Assembly: GCA_003222085.1 (NCBI GenBank)
Contig: QHUK01000001.1
Location: 158,854 to 222,853, forward strand
DNA from: Gemmatimonadota bacterium
GTDB taxonomy: Bacteria > Gemmatimonadota > Gemmatimonadetes > Gemmatimonadales > GWC2-71-9
DNA: 64,000 bases
Direction: 5' to 3'
The notes beneath the pieces were generated by a model, which ran no database searches, was not told the DNA's origin, and saw only the letters and a program-made list of their open reading frames with translations. The position numbers and the translations under genes were made by a program. Shown piece by piece: positions 50,114 to 58,107 of this stretch. Position 1 is the stretch's first letter. Each line of letters starts with the position of its first letter.

Positions 50114-52255
50114 CTAGGGCTTCTCGAGCTCCGCCACGATTCGGCCGGCCCCGTACGCCGTACGGAGTGCCGCGACGATCGCGCGCGCGTCGACGGAAAT
50201 CGACCGGGCACGCTCGTCGGTGTAGATGAAGTCGCCCGACATGAACTCGATGTTGCCGTCGAAGATCAGCCCGACCAGCTCGAGGTTCTTGTTGAGCACG
50301 GGCGAGCCCGAGTTGCCCCCGATGATGTCGTTGGTGGACACGAAGTCGAGAGGCGTGCCGAGATCGAGGCCTGCGGGTGGCCGGCGCCAGCGCGCGGGCA
50401 GGCTCCAGGGCGCCTTCCCACCGGCCGCCGCGTGGCGATCGTACATCCCGTAGAAGGTCGTGAACGGCAGCGCGCGCGTGCCGTTATAGGGATATCCCTT
50501 CACGACGCCGTCGGAGAGTCGCAGCGTGAACGTGGCGTCGGGCGGGAGCGTCGTGCCGTACACGTCGAACCGCGCGCGGGCGAGCTCCGCCGCGAGATCG
50601 TCGATCCGGGTCCTGAGCCGTGTCGACTGCTCCTCGAGCGGGTCCAGCGCCCGCGCGACTCGCCGCACGAAGCCGAGCGCCGGATCCTGTGACGCCGTCA
50701 GATCGCCCGCCACGAGGCTCGGAACGCGTGCGGAATCGGCGAGCGCCGTGCGCGCGACGATGTCCGCCGCGGCGGCCTCCGGCGTACGACCGGCGAGGAG
50801 CGCGACTACGAGCGTGTCGCGCGACCCGAGTCCCCGCACCAGATCGCCGAGCTGCGCCTCCACCAGCCGGCGCTCGAGCGCGGCGGGCTTGTCACCGATC
50901 GCCTCGACGGCGTGCGCCAGCTGGTCCAACTGTGCCGGGGGCGCCCCGGCCGCCTTGGCGCCCGCGTAGCGCACGAGCAGCGCCGCGCGAGCGAGCGTGG
51001 CCGAGCCCAAGCCGGGGTCGGGAATGAACGCGTTGGAGCGCTGATAGACCGGCACGCGCTCCCGCAGGGCGGCTGCGATCGAGTCGATCAGCGCCGCGCG
51101 GCCTGCCACCGCGGGCCGCCGCGCGAGGTCGGCGCGGAACGCCGCCTCCCCCAGCTCCCGCCGGCGGAACAGGGCAGGGTCGTGGAGTGCCGCCAGTTGT
51201 CCCTCGGATGCCTTCAGCCAATTCGCATTGCCGAAGATTTCCACATCCACGTGCCGTGCGGCCGCGGCGGCGGGTGCCTCGCGCTTGAACGCCTCGAGGG
51301 CCGCGATCCGGCTCTGGGCGAGCCAGATGTAGAGGGGCAGCCGCGCGTCGCGCGCGAATGCGAGCTGCGCCACGGTACTGAGCCTGCTGGTCGAGCCCGG
51401 GTTGCCGACCACGAACACCGCGTCACCCGGTGCGGCGCCCGTCGTGCTCATCCGGAAGTAATCGCGCGTCGCGAGCGGGCGGCCGGATGCGTCGTACACG
51501 CGATACAGCGAGAAGTCCAAATCGTAGCGCGGATAGGTAAAGTTGTCGTCGTCGCCGCCGAAGTAGCCCACGTCGAGCTCGGGGGCGAGGACGAGGCGGA
51601 CATCAGTGTAGCGCCGGTAGGCGTAGGCCGAATATCTCGCTCCGTTGTACAGCGCAACGACCTGGACACGGATGGTGGAATCCCGCGCCGCTGCCCCGAG
51701 CCGCTCCTCCAGCGCCGCGGTGGCGTCGTCCCGCGCGCGGGTACGCGCCGCGTCGCCCTTCGCGCCACGCACGGCGCTGTCGACCGTGGCCGTGACGTCG
51801 GTGATCCCGATCAACTGGTCGACGAACAGGCCCGGGACGCGACGCTCGTCGGCCTCGGCTGCCGCGTAAAACCCCGTCGAGTCGAAATTCTCCCCGCGTC
51901 CCGTGACTTTCCCCGTGTTCTCACGCGAGCAGTGATGGTTGGTGAGGACGAGCCCGCGCGGAGAGACGAACGATGCGGAGCAGTAGTCGGCGAATCGCAA
52001 CGCGCCGAGCCGGGCACGCGCGAGCCAGGTCGAGTCGGGACGGAAGCCGTGCGCCTCCTGGAAGTAGTCCAGCGGCGGCGTGTCGAAGGTCCACATCTTC
52101 CCTGCGTCGAACCGACCGGGTCGGATCGCGGTGGAATCGAGAGCCGCCGGGAGCGCGGGGGCGGGGGCGGGGGCGGGGGCGCCGACGCGCGCGGCCGCGG
52201 CGCACGCTGAGAGGCCAACGACCGCGAGTGAGAGAAGCGCTGACGTGGAACGCAT
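50114..52255 (-). CDS. S46-family dipeptidyl peptidase (DPP7/DPP11-like), lipoprotein
   Basis: 713 residues from ATG 52255. Lipobox 'VVGLSAC' (Cys18) followed by an Ala/Pro-rich linker, so it is a membrane-anchored periplasmic enzyme. The chymotrypsin-fold triad is visible: His in 'LVLTNHHCS' (105-109), the Asp-bearing region 'GDDDNFTYPRYDLDFSLYRV', and Ser in 'GGNSGSPVLNKNLELVG' near residue 645. S46 enzymes release dipeptides from peptide N-termini. It is the first gene of the cluster-2 Mo-hydroxylase operon, an unexpected association. It is divergent from the xanthine dehydrogenase operon. Confidence 0.93.
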   Translation of the reverse strand: MRSTSALLSLAVVGLSACAAAARVGAPAPAPAPALPAALDSTAIRPGRFDAGKMWTFDTPPLDYFQEAHGFRPDSTWLARARLGALRFADYCSASFVSPRGLVLTNHHCSRENTGKVTGRGENFDSTGFYAAAEADERRVPGLFVDQLIGITDVTATVDSAVRGAKGDAARTRARDDATAALEERLGAAARDSTIRVQVVALYNGARYSAYAYRRYTDVRLVLAPELDVGYFGGDDDNFTYPRYDLDFSLYRVYDASGRPLATRDYFRMSTTGAAPGDAVFVVGNPGSTSRLSTVAQLAFARDARLPLYIWLAQSRIAALEAFKREAPAAAAARHVDVEIFGNANWLKASEGQLAALHDPALFRRRELGEAAFRADLARRPAVAGRAALIDSIAAALRERVPVYQRSNAFIPDPGLGSATLARAALLVRYAGAKAAGAPPAQLDQLAHAVEAIGDKPAALERRLVEAQLGDLVRGLGSRDTLVVALLAGRTPEAAAADIVARTALADSARVPSLVAGDLTASQDPALGFVRRVARALDPLEEQSTRLRTRIDDLAAELARARFDVYGTTLPPDATFTLRLSDGVVKGYPYNGTRALPFTTFYGMYDRHAAAGGKAPWSLPARWRRPPAGLDLGTPLDFVSTNDIIGGNSGSPVLNKNLELVGLIFDGNIEFMSGDFIYTDERARSISVDARAIVAALRTAYGAGRIVAELEKP

Positions 52256-52402
52256 GGCGGAAGCCTCGCACGGGGGAAGGGCGAACCCAGCTGCAAATTG
52301 GCTCAGAAAGCGCGCGGCCGCGACCCCGCGGCGGTTGCCCTTTCCCGCCGTGGCGCCCAGAATTCCTCGACCCAACCGTCCTACCATCACTACGGAGTCG
52401 TC

Positions 52403-54625
52403 GTGCGACGTCGCGAGGCACTCGCCAAGCTCACCGGGCGCGAGCGGTACGTGGACGATCTCCCCCTCGACGACTTCCTGTGGGGCATGACGGTGCGCAG
52501 TCCCGCGCCGCGCGGGCGCGTCACCGCGATCCGGTTCGGCACGGACATCGCCTGGCCCGAGTTCGTCGTCGTGGACCACCGCGACATCCCGGGACCGAAC
52601 GTCGTGGCCCTGATCGAGCAGGATCAGCCGGTGCTCGCCGCCGGATACGTGCGGCACGTGCACGAGCCGGTGCTGCTCCTCGCGCACCCGTCGCGTGAAG
52701 CACTCCGGCGCGCCGCCCGCTCGATCGAAGTCGTCGTCGCCCCCGAGCCGCCCGCCCTCGACTTCCGCGCCCCGCCCGGGCCCGCGGAGATCCAGTACGG
52801 TACGGACAACGTGCTCAAACGCCTGCAGATCGTGAAGGGCGATGTCGAGCGCGCGCTCGCGCGGGCCGCGGTCGTGGTCTCGGGCACGTACGAGACCGGC
52901 GCGCAGGAGCACGTCTACCTGGAACCCCAGGGGATGATCGCGTCTTTCGAGGGCGCCGTGCTGGTGGTGAAGGGCTCGATGCAGTGTCCGTATTACGTCC
53001 TCAAGGCGCTGCAACACGCCCTCGCGCGCGAGGAAGCGCTCGTCCGCGTGATTCAGACGCCGACCGGCGGCGGCTTCGGCGGCAAGGAAGAATTCCCCTC
53101 CCACATCGCCCTGCACGCCGCGCTGCTGGCGCTGAAGAGCGGCCGGCCGGTGAAGCTGATCTACGACCGCGGCGAGGACATGGCCGCGACCACCAAGCGG
53201 CATCCCGCGCTGGTGCGGCACCGCACCGGGCTCGGGCGCGACGGTCGGCTGCTCGCGCAGGACATCGAGGTGGTGATCGACGGCGGCGCATACGTGACGC
53301 TCTCACCGGTCGTCTTGTCGCGCGCCATCATCCACGCCGCGGGTCCGTACGCGTGCGACCACGTGCGCATCTCCGGTCGCGCGATGTTCACGAACGCCGT
53401 GCCGTTCGGCGCCTTCCGCGGATTCGGCGCGCCCCAGTCGCAGTTCGCGGGCGAGCGCCACATGGACGTGATCGCCCGGACGCTCGGAATGGATGCCGTC
53501 GAGCTGCGGCGCATCAATCTGCTGGCCGACGGCCAGTCCACCGCCACCGGTCAGGTCATCCAGGACGGCACGGATCGCCTGGCCGTGATGGAGCGGGCGC
53601 TGGAGCTCTCCCGCTACCGGGAAAAGCAGCGAGGGCACGCCGCCTTCAACGCGACCCACGCCACGCTGCGCCGCGGCTCCGGGCTCGCCACGTTCTATCA
53701 CGGCGCGGGGTTCACCGGCGGCGGCGAGGTCGCGCTCCAGTCGCGGGTGCGTGTGGCGGGCCGGCCCGACGGCAGGATCGAAGTGTTGAGCGCCAACATC
53801 GAGATGGGCCAGGGGACCCTGACGGTCTTCACCGAGCTCGCGGCGGCACGGCTGGGCGTCGCGCCCGAAGACGTGACCGTCGCCGAAGCCGACACGGCAC
53901 GGGTCCCGAACTCGGGCCCCACCGTGGCGTCCCGCACCACCATGATCGTAGGCGGCCTGCTCGAGCGAGCGGCGGACGATCTGCGGCGTCGCGTGGGGCT
54001 CGACGACACGGCCCGCGGTGCGGCGGTGCAGCAGGCGATTCGCCGGTGGCACCGCGAGCATCCTGGAGAGCCGCTGGTCGGCGAGGCCGCCTACGAGAGG
54101 CCGCCCGGCATCGCCTGGGACGACACGACGTACCGCGGTGACGCCTACGGCGCATTCGCGTGGGCTGCCTACGTCGCCGAAGTCGAGGTGGATCTACGGA
54201 CGTGCGCCACGCGCGTCATCGACTTCGTGGCGGTGCAGGAGGTCGGCAAGGTGCTCAATCCGACGCTTGCCAAGGGCCAAGTCCAGGGCGGCGTGGTCCA
54301 GGGGATCGGCTGGGCGCTCATGGAGGAATGCAAGTGGCGGGAGGGAGCGATGGCGAACAACCAGCTCACCAACTACCTGATCCCCACCTCCGACGACGTT
54401 CCATCGGTCCGCGTCGCGTTTCTCGAGAACCCCTACCCGCACGGCGCCGGTGGCGCGAAGGGACTGGGCGAGCTGCCGATCGACGGACCCGCACCCGCGA
54501 TCGCGAACGCGGTGGCGCGCGCGACGGGGGCGGATCCGAGGGCGATTCCGCTGACGCCGGAAAAGCTGATGGAGCTGCTGGAGATTGCGGATTTCGGATT
54601 GCGGATTGCGGATTCGGCGCCATGA
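52403..54625 (+). CDS. Xanthine dehydrogenase-type molybdenum subunit
   Basis: 740 residues from GTG 52403. The frame is open to TTG 52298 but that part is not protein-like. Purine-type features are 'QEHVYLEPQGMIASFEG' (the Glu equivalent to bovine E802), the loop AFRGFGAPQ (337-345, as in xanthine dehydrogenases) and 'GAKGLGELPIDGPAPA' (E1261 region). It hydroxylates hypoxanthine and xanthine to urate. It is followed by its 2Fe-2S and FAD subunits, and by convergent urate-degradation genes. The C-terminal 14 residues come from a heptamer array and look like a repeat insertion. Confidence 0.93.
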   Translation: MRRREALAKLTGRERYVDDLPLDDFLWGMTVRSPAPRGRVTAIRFGTDIAWPEFVVVDHRDIPGPNVVALIEQDQPVLAAGYVRHVHEPVLLLAHPSREALRRAARSIEVVVAPEPPALDFRAPPGPAEIQYGTDNVLKRLQIVKGDVERALARAAVVVSGTYETGAQEHVYLEPQGMIASFEGAVLVVKGSMQCPYYVLKALQHALAREEALVRVIQTPTGGGFGGKEEFPSHIALHAALLALKSGRPVKLIYDRGEDMAATTKRHPALVRHRTGLGRDGRLLAQDIEVVIDGGAYVTLSPVVLSRAIIHAAGPYACDHVRISGRAMFTNAVPFGAFRGFGAPQSQFAGERHMDVIARTLGMDAVELRRINLLADGQSTATGQVIQDGTDRLAVMERALELSRYREKQRGHAAFNATHATLRRGSGLATFYHGAGFTGGGEVALQSRVRVAGRPDGRIEVLSANIEMGQGTLTVFTELAAARLGVAPEDVTVAEADTARVPNSGPTVASRTTMIVGGLLERAADDLRRRVGLDDTARGAAVQQAIRRWHREHPGEPLVGEAAYERPPGIAWDDTTYRGDAYGAFAWAAYVAEVEVDLRTCATRVIDFVAVQEVGKVLNPTLAKGQVQGGVVQGIGWALMEECKWREGAMANNQLTNYLIPTSDDVPSVRVAFLENPYPHGAGGAKGLGELPIDGPAPAIANAVARATGADPRAIPLTPEKLMELLEIADFGLRIADSAP

Positions 54626-54663
54626 ACGGCCATTCCGCAATCCGAAATCCACAATCCGCAATC
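54583..54663. repeat. Inverted pair of heptamer arrays at a gene junction
   Basis: The left array (54583-54610) is GATTGCG, GATTTCG, GATTGCG, GATTGCG. The right array (54636-54663) is the inverse type CGCAATC, CGAAATC, CACAATC, CGCAATC. Each is four units, 28 bp, and they are separated by 25 bp holding the ATGA junction. They encode the C-terminus of the Mo subunit and the first residues (MNGHSAIRNPQSAIP) of the 2Fe-2S subunit. The arms can form a hairpin over the start codon. Confidence 0.8.
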
Positions 54664-55125
54664 CCTATCACGTTCACCCTCAACGGAAAGCCCGTGTCGC
54701 TGGGGGTCGATCCCGCCGCCCGCCTGCTCGACACGCTCCGCTACCAGCTGGCGCTCACCGGTACAAAGGAAGGCTGCGGCGAAGGCGAGTGCGGCGCGTG
54801 CACCGTGTACTTGGACGGCGTGCCGGTGAACTCCTGCCTCGTCCCCACCTATCAGGTGCGGGGGCAGCGGGTGGAGACCGTGGAGTCCCTCGAGCCGGGC
54901 GCCCTCGAGCCGTTCGAGCGGTGCGGCGCTACCCAGTGCGGGGCCTGTACTCCCGGCGTCGTGATGACCGCCTCGTGGATCCGCGAGCATCCGGAGCTGC
55001 TCGCCACCCACAGCATTCGCGAGCTGATGGCGGGGAATCTGTGTCGCTGCACCGGGTACGACGGAATCGTGGACAGCGTGGCTGAAGCTTTGCGGGAACC
55101 GGGAAGCGGGAAACGGGACACGTGA
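54622..55125 (+). CDS. Xanthine dehydrogenase 2Fe-2S subunit
   Basis: 167 residues from ATG 54622, overlapping the Mo-subunit stop as ATGA. Cluster residues: 'KEGCGEGECGACTVYLDG' plus 'VNSCLVP', and 'TQCGACTPGVVM' plus '[14 protein letters not shown]'. The family fold begins at about residue 16 (ITFTLNGKPV). The first 15 residues derive from a heptamer repeat, and the last (REPGSGKRDT) from another (55094-55121), so both ends have been repeat-modified without disrupting the domain. Confidence 0.94.
   Translation: MNGHSAIRNPQSAIPITFTLNGKPVSLGVDPAARLLDTLRYQLALTGTKEGCGEGECGACTVYLDGVPVNSCLVPTYQVRGQRVETVESLEPGALEPFERCGATQCGACTPGVVMTASWIREHPELLATHSIRELMAGNLCRCTGYDGIVDSVAEALREPGSGKRDT
55094..55121. 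repeat. Heptamer array, 4 units, at the end of the 2Fe-2S gene
   Basis: Units GGGAACC, GGGAAGC, GGGAAAC, GGGACAC (28 bp), ending one base before the GTGA coupling to the FAD gene. The last two units match those at 6847-6874. The GGGA blocks may also serve as the ribosome binding site of the next gene. Confidence 0.8.
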
Positions 55126-55952
55126 ACGTCCTGCTGCCGGGGAGCCTGCCCGAGGCCCTCGACATGCTGGCGAGCGACGGTGCGGCCATTCCCATCGCCG
55201 GGGGCACCGACCTGCTGGTGCACTGGCCCGTCCGGGTCGACGCCCACGACCGCACCTACGTGGATCTATCACGGCTCGACGCCTTGAAGCCGCTCTCCTG
55301 GACCGCGGACGAGCTGGTGCTCGGCGGGCTCACCACGTATTGGGACGTGATCCGAGACGCGCGTGCGGCGCAGGAGTTTCCGCTGCTCGGCAACGCCGCG
55401 CGCCAGGTGGGAGCGATTCAGATCCAGGCACGCGGCACGTGGGCCGGGAACATCGTCAACGCCTCCCCCGCCGCCGACGGCGTGCCGGTCCTCATGGCCT
55501 ACGACGCGGTGGTGGTGCTCGAGTCACGGCGCGGCCGGGAGCAAGTCCCGCTGGACCGTTTCTATTCCGGATACAAGGAGATGCGGCGTCATCCCGACCA
55601 GCTGGTCGTGGAGATCCGGATCCCGCGCCGTCCCTATTCCTATCAGGTGTTCGAGAAGGTCGGTGGGCGGCGGGCCCAGGCGATCGCGAAGGTCGGTTTG
55701 GCCGTCACCCGTTCCGGCGCCGGCTGGCGCGTGGTGGCGGCGAGCGTCGCGCCCACCATCCGCCGCTGTCCCGCGGTCGAGCGATTGCTCGAGACCGGCA
55801 CGGCGATCGCGTCCCCGGAAGCGCTCTTGCCCGCCGTCGCTCGGGACGTCGCTCCCATCGACGACATCCGCTCGAGCGCGCGCTACCGCACGCACGTGAT
55901 GGCGCGCCTGCTGTATCACGACCTGAGGGACTTCTGGGGAAAGCGGGGGTGA
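55122..55952 (+). CDS. Xanthine dehydrogenase FAD subunit
   Basis: 276 residues from GTG 55122 (GTGA overlap). FAD motifs 'PIAGGTDLLVHWPVR' and 'ARGTWAGNIVNASPAADGVP' are present, and the C-terminal domain has 'DIRSSARYRTHVMARLLYHD'. It completes the Mo/2Fe-2S/FAD trio of the purine dehydrogenase. It converges on the urate-catabolism operon, stops 18 bp apart. The operon lacks its own XdhC, so the one in the cox operon may serve it too. Confidence 0.93.
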   Translation: MNVLLPGSLPEALDMLASDGAAIPIAGGTDLLVHWPVRVDAHDRTYVDLSRLDALKPLSWTADELVLGGLTTYWDVIRDARAAQEFPLLGNAARQVGAIQIQARGTWAGNIVNASPAADGVPVLMAYDAVVVLESRRGREQVPLDRFYSGYKEMRRHPDQLVVEIRIPRRPYSYQVFEKVGGRRAQAIAKVGLAVTRSGAGWRVVAASVAPTIRRCPAVERLLETGTAIASPEALLPAVARDVAPIDDIRSSARYRTHVMARLLYHDLRDFWGKRG

Positions 55953-55970
55953 CGCCGACCCGTCGTGTCG

Positions 55971-57170
55971 CTACCTGAGCGGCGCCCCTGCACGTATCCA
56001 TCGTCCGACCACGTCCCGCTCCTCCGCCGTCATCCCCGTCACGTTGCCGAGCGGCATCGTCTGTGCGTCGACCGCCACCGCGAGGATGCGCGGTGCGTTG
56101 GCCCGGATCTCGTCGGGCGTGTCGAGCCGGACACCCAGCGGCGCGGCCGGGATTCCCGGCGTGGTGGGCGCGCTGGAGTGGCACCCGGCGCAGCGGCGCG
56201 CCACGATCGGCCGCACGTCCGCAAACGAGACCTGCCCGCTGACGCTCGGCAAGGCGGGACCCGACCGCGGTGCCGTCACGAGCGCGAGCGCGACCAGTGC
56301 GACCGCGACGGCGGGGAGGATCCAAGCGTTCTTCCGGCCCTCGTTCCGCAGGTTGAACCAATGGCGCGTCGCGACCCCGATGACCGCCAACCCGGCGAGG
56401 ATCGCCCAGTTGAGCCGGTGGCCGTAGGTGGCGGGGTAGTGGCTGCTCACCATGATGAACAGCACCGGGAGCGTGAGATAGTTGTTGTGCAGCGAGCGCA
56501 GGGCCGCCTGCTTACCGCGCCCCGCGTCGGGGGTGCGACCCGCGGTGAGCGCGGCGACCATGTCCCGTTGGGCGGGAATGATGACCATGAGCACGTTGGC
56601 CGCCATGATCGTGCCGATCGCGGCCCCGACGTGCAGGTACGCCGCGCGCGGGCTCAACAGCTCGGTCAGTCCCCACGCGAGCGCCGTCGCCAGCACGAAC
56701 AGCGTCGCGGCGAGGGCGAGGGGCCGGGCTCCCAGCGCGGAGCGGCACAGGGCGTCGTACCCGAGCCAGCTGACGATCAGCGTCGCCACCGCCACCGCCA
56801 CGCCCGCGACGGCCGACACCCGGGCGCGCTGGGGATCGACGAGAAACGACGCGGCGCCGATGTAATAGACCAGCACGAGCAGCGCGAAGCCCGTGAGCCA
56901 GGTGGCGTACGCCTCCCATTTGAACCAATGGAGCGTGCGGGGGAGCTCTGCGGGGGCGACCGTGTACTTCACGACGCGGTAGAACCCGCCGCCGTGCACC
57001 GACCAGAGCTCGCCCGCGACGCCCGGCTCCCGTCGCTCGGGCGGGAGCGGAACGAGCCGACTGTTCAACCAGTTGAAGTAGAACGACGTGCCGATCCACG
57101 CGATCCCGGTGATCACGTGGGCCCAGCGGAGCACAAGGTTGAGCCATTGTTCCAAATGAGCGCTCACCAC
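55971..57170 (-). CDS. puuD: Membrane urate oxidase/hydroxylase with cytochrome c domain
   Basis: 399 residues. The N-terminal part has about eight membrane helices with the PuuD/DUF989 pattern 'LRWAHVITGIAWIGTSFYFN' and 'TLHWFKWEAYATWLTGFALL', plus 'GAAIGTIMAANVLMVIIPAQ'. A C-terminal periplasmic class I cytochrome c has CAGCH near residue 326 and a likely axial Met in 'DAQTMPLGNVTGM'. PuuD converts urate to 5-hydroxyisourate using the respiratory chain instead of O2, giving no H2O2. It follows uraH by 7 bp, and the next two steps are encoded just upstream. Confidence 0.95.
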   Translation of the reverse strand: MVSAHLEQWLNLVLRWAHVITGIAWIGTSFYFNWLNSRLVPLPPERREPGVAGELWSVHGGGFYRVVKYTVAPAELPRTLHWFKWEAYATWLTGFALLVLVYYIGAASFLVDPQRARVSAVAGVAVAVATLIVSWLGYDALCRSALGARPLALAATLFVLATALAWGLTELLSPRAAYLHVGAAIGTIMAANVLMVIIPAQRDMVAALTAGRTPDAGRGKQAALRSLHNNYLTLPVLFIMVSSHYPATYGHRLNWAILAGLAVIGVATRHWFNLRNEGRKNAWILPAVAVALVALALVTAPRSGPALPSVSGQVSFADVRPIVARRCAGCHSSAPTTPGIPAAPLGVRLDTPDEIRANAPRILAVAVDAQTMPLGNVTGMTAEERDVVGRWIRAGAPLR

Positions 57171-57177
57171 GGGCGGC

Positions 57178-57516
57178 TCAGCTGCCGCGATACGTCGTGT
57201 AACCGAACGGGCTCACGAGCAGTGGTACGTGATACTGCTCAGCATCGCGAATCTCGAACACGATCTCGACGAACGGATGGAACGGCGCGACGCCCAGGGC
57301 CGCGAAGTACGCGCCCGTGTCGAAGCGGAGGCGGTACGTGCCGGCGGCGGACTTCAGGTCGCCCGGGAGCAGATTCCCGACACGGCCGTTGGTGTCGCTG
57401 CGGATGGTGGCAAGATCGGCCCAACCGTCGCCCGCGCGGCGCGCCAGCGAGACCGCGACGCCCGCCGCAGGTCGCCCGCGCGCGATGTCCAGGATATGCG
57501 TCGTGATGCCGCTCAT
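57178..57516 (-). CDS. uraH: 5-hydroxyisourate hydrolase (transthyretin-like)
   Basis: 112 residues, full length. The N-terminal His motif 'ITTHILDIARGRPAAGV', Arg in 'RFDTGAYFAA', 'FHPFVEIVFEI' and the C-terminal signature 'PFGYTTYRGS' mark HIU hydrolase and not plasma transthyretin. It makes OHCU from 5-hydroxyisourate. The start overlaps the uraD stop by 4 bp. Confidence 0.97.
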   Translation of the reverse strand: MSGITTHILDIARGRPAAGVAVSLARRAGDGWADLATIRSDTNGRVGNLLPGDLKSAAGTYRLRFDTGAYFAALGVAPFHPFVEIVFEIRDAEQYHVPLLVSPFGYTTYRGS

Positions 57517-58007
57517 GGGGCCACCAGGTTGTCGAGTCGGAGCCGCGTGATGCTCGCCTGCTCCCCGGCCGCGATCCGGAGCTCCGTGGCCGGATCGTGC
57601 ATGAGGCGACCACGCAGCGCCTCGAGCATCTGCTCGGCGGTCTTTCCTGTGGCGCAGATCAGGAACACGTATCCGAATCGTTTCTCATAGTCGCGATTCC
57701 CCTGCGCGAGTGCCCTGCGCGTGTCCTCCCCCGCCCCGTCCATGCCGGCCTGCTCGCGCCGGGACCACGCGTCGCCCGCCCCCTCCCCGATGCGCGCGTG
57801 GTGGGCGAACGCCTCGAGCCAGTCCACGCGCCCGAGCCTCCACCAGACTCGCTCGGCCGATGCCAGCAGCTCGGCGTCGTGCCCGAACGGGCGCGCGGCG
57901 AGCATCGCGTCCACCCACTGGCGCGCGCCGCAGCAACGCTGCAGCTCCGCCCGGGCCTGCTCGTCGGACAGGGCGTTGAGATACCCTGCTAGGCGCTCGG
58001 TCGTCAT
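57513..58007 (-). CDS. uraD: OHCU decarboxylase
   Basis: 164 residues. Marks: 'FGHDAELLASAERVWWRL', catalytic His70 in 'EAFAHHARIGEG' (HPRIG-type motif), and 'YEKRFGYVFLICATGKTAEQ'. It decarboxylates OHCU to S-allantoin. The ATG lies directly next to the structured element at 58008-58094, leaving no room for a ribosome binding site outside the P1 hairpin. Translation may thus depend on that structure or on coupling from upstream. Confidence 0.96.
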   Translation of the reverse strand: MTTERLAGYLNALSDEQARAELQRCCGARQWVDAMLAARPFGHDAELLASAERVWWRLGRVDWLEAFAHHARIGEGAGDAWSRREQAGMDGAGEDTRRALAQGNRDYEKRFGYVFLICATGKTAEQMLEALRGRLMHDPATELRIAAGEQASITRLRLDNLVAP

Positions 58008-58094
58008 CCGCGGCTGAAGCCGCGGCTCGGCACTGCCGCTGAAGCGGCGTCATGCCCGTTCACGGGCAGATGCCGAGCCGCGAGTTCACTCGCG
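58008..58094. ncRNA. Five-stem structured element, copy 2
   Basis: P1 CCGCGGC/GCCGCGG (58008-58025, loop TGAA); P2 CTCGGCA (58026-58032) with TGCCGAG (58071-58077); inside it P3 GCCGC/GCGGC (loop TGAA, 58035-58048) and P4 TGCCCG/CGGGCA (loop TTCA, 58053-58068); then P5 CGCGAG/CTCGCG (loop TTCA, 58079-58094). Stem order, lengths and loops match the element at 46297 while stem sequences differ. P3 (TGAA) and P4 (TTCA) loops are complementary and could kiss. It lies between alc and uraD in the minus-strand operon, touching the uraD start codon. Confidence 0.65.
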
Positions 58095-58107
58095 CACACT
58101 CGCGCAG

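Noticed and set aside
50114..53221. Single 1035-codon frame seeming to fuse 320 residues to the S46 peptidase
   Set aside because: The extra N-terminus is antisense to the xanthine dehydrogenase gene; the lipoprotein signal begins at 52255.
54583..54663. CRISPR-like repeats
   Set aside because: The units are 7 bp with no spacers; no array of 25-40 bp repeats exists in the window.
55965..57506. 513-codon plus-strand frame opposite puuD and uraH
   Set aside because: Antisense shadow with low-complexity Arg/Glu/His content.
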